The notes below the pieces were generated by a model that searched no databases, was not told the origin of the DNA, and saw only the letters and a list, made by a program, of their open reading frames with translations. A program made the position numbers and the translations under genes. 64,000 nt of DNA from Desulfobulbaceae bacterium. GTDB lineage: Bacteria; Desulfobacterota; Desulfobulbia; Desulfobulbales; Desulfobulbaceae. Shown here in pieces: positions 60,137 to 64,000 of this stretch (within the stretch, counting starts at the first letter, position 1; each line of letters opens with the position of its first letter). Where the stretch lies: positions 29,177-93,176 of the forward strand of contig JAABPV010000044.1 of the NCBI GenBank assembly GCA_011391865.1, read 5' to 3'.

Positions 60137-62545
60137 ATGTCTGAATTCAATCTGGTTCGTTATCCGGTCATGCCGCTGCGGGACATTGTTCTCTTTCCCG
60201 GCATGGTCGCGCCTTTGGTTATTGGCCGCAAGAACTCCGTCCGGGCCTTGGAGCACGCGATGGAGCAGCGTTCGCTGATCTTTCTCGTCGCGCAGAAGGA
60301 GGCGGGCGTGGACGATCCGCAGGCCGCTGACCTCCGCCGCTGCGGGGTGCTGGCCACGGTCATCCAACTGCTCCGCCTGCCCGACGGCACCATGAAGGCT
60401 TTGGTGGAGGGCAAACGCCGGGCCGTGGTCGCGGCCTACATTGAGTTCAGCGATTTCCTCCGCGCCGATTTGTCGGAACGGCCTGACACCGAAGCCGAGC
60501 ATCCCGATCTGCCCGCTTATAGCCGCGAGCTGCGCCGCACCTTTGCCGAGTACATCAAGATCAGCCGCCAGAAAATTCCGGCGGAGATTGTCAAGGTTGC
60601 GGCGGTGATGGAAAACCCGGCCCGGCTGGTTGACCTGCTCTGCGCCCATGTCCAGCTTCCGGCAGCGGAGAAGCAGGAGCTGCTGGAGACCGTCGCCCTG
60701 CCGGACCGCCTCCGCCGCCTGATTGAGCTGCTGTACCGGGAAATCGAGCTAGACGGGCTGGAAAAATCCATTGAGACCAAGGTGCGCAAGCGGCTGGCCG
60801 ACAATCAGCGCAACTACTATCTCGGCGAGAAGGTCAAGGAAATCCAGCAGGAGATGGGGCACGTCCCGGACGATCACAGCGAATTGCAGGCGGCTTTGGA
60901 GAAAAAAGAGCTGCCGGAATCGGCGCGGGAAAAGGCGATGAAGGAGCTGAACAAGCTCAAGGCCATGCCGCCAATGTCCGCTGAAAGCACGGTGGTGCGC
61001 AATTATCTCGACACCATCATCAGTCTGCCGTGGCGCGAAAAAAGCGAGGCCAAGATTGACATTGAGGAGGCCGAGCGCATTCTTGATCAGGATCACCACG
61101 GCCTGAAAAAGGCCAAGGAGCGCATTCTCGAATATCTGGCCGTGCAGGCGCAAGTGGAGAAGATACGCGGGCCGATCATCTGTCTTGTCGGCCCGCCGGG
61201 CGTGGGAAAAACCTCAATTTGCAAGTCCATCGCCAAGGCCATGAACCGGAAATTTGTCCGGCTCTCGCTTGGCGGGGTGCGCGACGAGGCGGAAATTCGC
61301 GGCCACCGTAGAACCTACATCGGTGCCATGCCGGGCAAGATCATCCACGCCATGCAACGGGCCGAGGTGATCAACCCGGTCTTCTGCCTCGACGAGGTGG
61401 ACAAGATGAGCGTGGATTTCCGGGGCGATCCCTCATCCGCCCTTTTGGAGGTGCTCGACCCGGAGCAGAACAGCGCGTTCAACGATCATTATCTTGATCT
61501 CGACTACGATCTCTCCGAGGTTTTCTTCATCGCCACGGCCAACAGCCTGCACAGCATCCCCCTGCCGCTGCAAGACCGGATGGAGATCATCCGCCTAAGC
61601 GGCTACACAGAGGAGGAAAAGCTGCGTATCGCGCAGGAGTATCTCGCGCCCAAGCAGCTGGAGCGCAACGGCTTTGCTGCGGACGACATTGTTTTCGAGG
61701 AAGAGGCGGTGCTGGAGATCGTCCGCCGCTACACCCGCGAGGCCGGGGTGCGCGATTTGGAGCGCACCATCGCCTCCATCTGCCGCAAAGTGGCCCGCGA
61801 CCGCCTGCAAAAGAAAGAACCGGAGCGGAAATATCAGCTCGGCAGCGCGGCGGTGTCCGAATATCTCGGCGTGCCCAAGCACCGCTACGGGATGGCGGAA
61901 AAGCAGGACGAGACCGGCTTGGTAACTGGCTTGGCGTGGACGGAGGTCGGCGGTGAACTTCTTCAGATTGAGACCGCCCTGATGCCCGGCACCGGCAAGC
62001 TGACTGTCACAGGCAAGCTGGGCGAGGTGATGCAGGAATCGGCGCAGGCGGCGATGGCCTGCGTGCGCGCTAGAGCTGGGCGGCTGGGGCTGGATCCGGG
62101 TTTCTATCAGAAATTGGACATTCATGTGCATGTGCCGGAAGGGGCGATTCCGAAAGACGGCCCTTCCGCCGGAATCACTATGGCTACCTCGATTGTCTCC
62201 GCCCTGCTCAAGGTGCCTGTGGATCGCCAGTTAGCCATGACCGGGGAAATAACGCTCCGGGGCCGGGTGCTGCCCATCGGTGGCCTGACCGAAAAGCTGC
62301 TGGCGGCCAAGCGCGGCGGCATCAGCCGCGTTATCCTGCCCAAGGAGAACGAGCGCGATCTGGAAGATGTTCCGGCAAAAGTGCGGGCCAGCTTGGACAT
62401 CGCCTTGGTCGAGCATGTGGACGAGGTCTTCAGCCGCGCCCTGCTTTTGCGCGAAGGTGAGGAGCTGTTTCACGACGCGCCCTTGGACGCGGTGATTCCT
62501 CCCGCGCTGATCACTGTGCCCGCTGTTCCGGCCCAGCGCAACTGA
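60137..62545 (+). CDS. lon: ATP-dependent protease Lon
   Basis: This 802-residue LonA protease has an N-terminal LON substrate domain (1-205), coiled coil, AAA+ module with GPPGVGKT (near 353-360) and CLDEVDKM, and a C-terminal protease domain with the catalytic Ser677 in [10 protein letters not shown] and Lys about 43 residues later. It lacks a membrane anchor, as expected for LonA. In related genomes it usually follows clpX directly; here 4.3 kb separates them. Confidence 0.96.
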   Translation: MSEFNLVRYPVMPLRDIVLFPGMVAPLVIGRKNSVRALEHAMEQRSLIFLVAQKEAGVDDPQAADLRRCGVLATVIQLLRLPDGTMKALVEGKRRAVVAAYIEFSDFLRADLSERPDTEAEHPDLPAYSRELRRTFAEYIKISRQKIPAEIVKVAAVMENPARLVDLLCAHVQLPAAEKQELLETVALPDRLRRLIELLYREIELDGLEKSIETKVRKRLADNQRNYYLGEKVKEIQQEMGHVPDDHSELQAALEKKELPESAREKAMKELNKLKAMPPMSAESTVVRNYLDTIISLPWREKSEAKIDIEEAERILDQDHHGLKKAKERILEYLAVQAQVEKIRGPIICLVGPPGVGKTSICKSIAKAMNRKFVRLSLGGVRDEAEIRGHRRTYIGAMPGKIIHAMQRAEVINPVFCLDEVDKMSVDFRGDPSSALLEVLDPEQNSAFNDHYLDLDYDLSEVFFIATANSLHSIPLPLQDRMEIIRLSGYTEEEKLRIAQEYLAPKQLERNGFAADDIVFEEEAVLEIVRRYTREAGVRDLERTIASICRKVARDRLQKKEPERKYQLGSAAVSEYLGVPKHRYGMAEKQDETGLVTGLAWTEVGGELLQIETALMPGTGKLTVTGKLGEVMQESAQAAMACVRARAGRLGLDPGFYQKLDIHVHVPEGAIPKDGPSAGITMATSIVSALLKVPVDRQLAMTGEITLRGRVLPIGGLTEKLLAAKRGGISRVILPKENERDLEDVPAKVRASLDIALVEHVDEVFSRALLLREGEELFHDAPLDAVIPPALITVPAVPAQRN

Positions 62546-62582
62546 GGGACGGCGCATTTTTCGCTGTTCCCGATTTTTTTAA

Positions 62583-62611
62583 TTGACGGGCAGCGCGGAT
62601 TCTGGTAAAAA
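62583..62611 (+). promoter_or_regulatory. Promoter of the tRNA-Val/tRNA-Asp pair
   Basis: TTGACG (62583-62588), 17 nt, TAAAAA (62606-62611), 18 nt before the first tRNA. Confidence 0.55.
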
Positions 62612-62629
62612 GTATGCACCATTTGGTGC

Positions 62630-62705
62630 GGGCGAATAGCTCAGCTGGGAGAGCATCGGCCTTACAAGCCGAGGGTCACAGGTTCGATCCCTGTTTCGCC
62701 CACCA
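62630..62705 (+). tRNA. tRNA-Val (anticodon TAC), CCA encoded
   Basis: GGGCGAA pairs with TTCGCCC (62695-62701), discriminator A62702, CCA 62703-62705. The anticodon loop CTTACAA in stem GGC(C)/(G)GCC gives TAC. The D-loop AGCTGGGAG and T-loop GGTTCGATCC are normal. Confidence 0.96.
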
Positions 62706-62713
62706 AATTTTCC

Positions 62714-62790
62714 GGGGTCGTAGTTCAGTTGGTTAGAATGCCGGCCTGTCACGCCGGAGGTCGCCGGTTCGAGCCCGGTCGGCCCCGCCA
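62714..62790 (+). tRNA. tRNA-Asp (anticodon GTC), CCA encoded
   Basis: GGGGTCG pairs with CGGCCCC (62780-62786) with one G-T pair, discriminator G62787, CCA 62788-62790. The anticodon loop CTGTCAC gives GTC. An integrase gene lies 79 nt away, so its 3' end is a likely attachment site. Confidence 0.96.
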
Positions 62791-62799
62791 GCAAAATCA

Positions 62800-62832
62800 G
62801 GGAGTTGCCTTGAAAAAGGTAACTCCCTTTTT
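62800..62832 (+). terminator. Terminator after the tRNA pair
   Basis: GGGAGTTGCCT (62800-62810) pairs with AGGTAACTCCC (62817-62827), one G-T pair, 6-nt loop, then TTTTTCT. It lies 10 nt after tRNA-Asp. Confidence 0.85.
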
Positions 62833-62868
62833 CTATTTGTTGGGTTCGCTGTTGGGCTTTTTGCATTT

Positions 62869-63882
62869 TCACTCAAAGACCTTGACAGCGTTTCTGACGC
62901 TTTCCAGCCGGTGGACATACCGCTGGGTTGTAGTCAGGTTGGTATGGCGGAGGATTGCCTGCACATCCAGCAGGGAGACTTTGGCCTTGATCAGGATGCT
63001 GGCGGACAGATGACGGATGCCGTGCAGGCCGAACGGCTCTGTTTCGGCTTTGCGGCAGAGACGGTCAAGCCACTTCTGGCGGTATACGTAGGGCAGGCCG
63101 GAGCGGGGATCCGGGAAAACCCAAGGGCCGGGCATTGCGGCGAGGTGTTCGGACAGAGCCTTGTTCAGCCGGTCGGTCAGCGGCAGCCAGTCATACTGCT
63201 GAGAACCGTCCTTCCGTTTTCTGGTGGCGAGCCGGACGCGCCTGCGGTCGAAGTCAACGTCTTCCCGGCGGAGATGGAATATCTCGTTCCGCCGGGCTGC
63301 AAGATGCAGGTAGCAGAGGAGCATCAGCCTGTCCTGATCGGATTCAGCGGCCTCATAGACTGCCCAGAAATCCTTCTCCGAGGGAACATGCCGGGGACTG
63401 CGCTCCTCGGCGAACCGCTCGGTCAGGAAAGGATTCTCCTTGGGAAAGCCGGGCAGGTACTGGATGCCCCAGTTCCAAGCGGCGACGAGGTTCTTCCTGT
63501 CCTTGTTCGCGGCATAGCCTGACCTGCTCACAGCCTGATCTCGGAAATGAGCCAGCACTTGGCCTTTGTGCAGCCGGAAAACCTGCGTGTCCGGGTCAAA
63601 CGCTGTGAAAAGCTGCCGGAACACGAAGTGCTTCTCCTTGTAGGTCTTGACGGAGAACTTCATTTTGGCGTGATCAAGGTACATGGTGGCCCAGTCATGC
63701 AAGGAGAGCGTGCGGATCACGGCGGGTTCCTGTGGGCCGCCGCCGCTGCTTTCCAGCTCCTTTTTCTTTTCCGCCTCCCATTGCTTGGCTGCGGTTTTGC
63801 TCTCGTGCTGGCTGCGGTGCTTCTGGCCTTCGTGCAGCACCTGCGCCATCCATTTCTTGCGCTGTTTGTTCCAGTAAGGCAT
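62869..63882 (-). CDS. Tyrosine-type site-specific integrase
   Basis: This 337-residue phage-type integrase has an N-terminal Arm-like part (about 1-60), a SAM-like core-binding domain (about 65-160) and a catalytic domain with Arg in AARRNEIFHLRREDVD (near 205), HGIRHLSASIL (His/Arg near 287-290), LRHTN (His) and the nucleophile Tyr in TQRYVH (near 325). All catalytic residues are present. It points towards the tRNA-Asp gene 79 nt away, the usual arrangement of an island that has entered at a tRNA 3' end. The cargo would lie beyond the right edge. Confidence 0.92.
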   Translation of the reverse strand: MPYWNKQRKKWMAQVLHEGQKHRSQHESKTAAKQWEAEKKKELESSGGGPQEPAVIRTLSLHDWATMYLDHAKMKFSVKTYKEKHFVFRQLFTAFDPDTQVFRLHKGQVLAHFRDQAVSRSGYAANKDRKNLVAAWNWGIQYLPGFPKENPFLTERFAEERSPRHVPSEKDFWAVYEAAESDQDRLMLLCYLHLAARRNEIFHLRREDVDFDRRRVRLATRKRKDGSQQYDWLPLTDRLNKALSEHLAAMPGPWVFPDPRSGLPYVYRQKWLDRLCRKAETEPFGLHGIRHLSASILIKAKVSLLDVQAILRHTNLTTTQRYVHRLESVRNAVKVFE

Positions 63883-63961
63883 TCAGCAGCCTCTTCTCAA
63901 AAAATTTATAGCAGATGCCGATTTTATAGCCAAAGCAGTATAAAATGACTACACTGTGTGT

Positions 63962-64000
63962 ATGGCATACTCAATAGATTTTCGTCGGAAGGTCTTGGAG
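63962..64000 (+). mobile_element. IS630-type transposase, first 13 codons (runs off the window)
   Basis: From ATG 63962 the frame reads MAYSIDFRRKVLE, the typical N-terminus of IS630-family transposases (MAYSxDLRxKVL). The window ends here. The AT-rich DNA at 63905-63960 would hold the left end and promoter of the element; I cannot fix its inverted repeat. Confidence 0.7.

Overview
The window is GC-rich (roughly 55-60 % by eye) and fits an anaerobic, sulfate-reducer-like deltaproteobacterium of the Desulfobulbales type, possibly a cable-bacterium relative. The reasons are an 11-subunit-type complex I without its NADH-oxidising module, an anaerobic CbiK chelatase next to NikR, an ADP-forming acyl-CoA synthetase fused to a GNAT domain, and conserved minCDE and tig-clpP-clpX-lon blocks. 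The taxonomic call is inference: no rRNA gene is present.

Layout. 1-9.3 kb: 5' end of miaB, acyl-CoA synthetase/acetyltransferase, a large nucleoside-phosphorylase/NTPase/TPR protein (NLR-like), a SulP transporter and lysC. 9.3-23.9 kb: complex I genes on the minus strand (nuoA, fused nuoBC, nuoD, nuoH-I-J-K-L, then nuoM-N). arfB sits between nuoBC and nuoD, and a 3.9-kb accessory island (PIN toxin with two small antitoxin-like proteins, a dead DUF2442 gene, TPR and FN3 proteins, a 21-bp minisatellite, hicAB) sits between nuoL and nuoM. 24-27.4 kb: BepA-like protease, NikR, a PPC-domain protein and CbiK. 27.5-31.5 kb: five consecutive related genes for secreted Met/Gln-rich proteins of unknown function, each with its own promoter and a look-alike terminator. 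31.7-34.5 kb: a large exported beta-helix/PKD protein. 35-46 kb: housekeeping genes (folC, minCDE, ispA, pgeF, pcnB, hisS) with a small HNH protein, a SleB-like hydrolase and a twice-frameshifted pseudogene. 46-52 kb: aspS and an accessory patch ending in a decayed second copy of the aspS 3' end. 52.4-62.5 kb: tRNA-Leu, tig, clpP, clpX and lon, with about 4.2 kb of conflict genes between clpX and lon. The end holds tRNA-Val, tRNA-Asp, a tyrosine integrase and the start of an IS630-type transposase.

Three things stand out. (1) There are two NLR-like (STAND NTPase) conflict systems. The second comprises a tiny membrane protein, an NTPase that shares a short G-N-x-N motif with it, and a HEAT-like repeat receptor; an in-frame TGA splits the NTPase from the receptor part. 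(2) The five-gene family of Met-rich exported proteins looks undescribed. (3) Minisatellites with a 21-bp period occur at three unrelated loci, and two of them have been expanded in 105-bp (5 x 21) blocks. Toxin-antitoxin modules, relics and minisatellites are concentrated where conserved operons have been split open.
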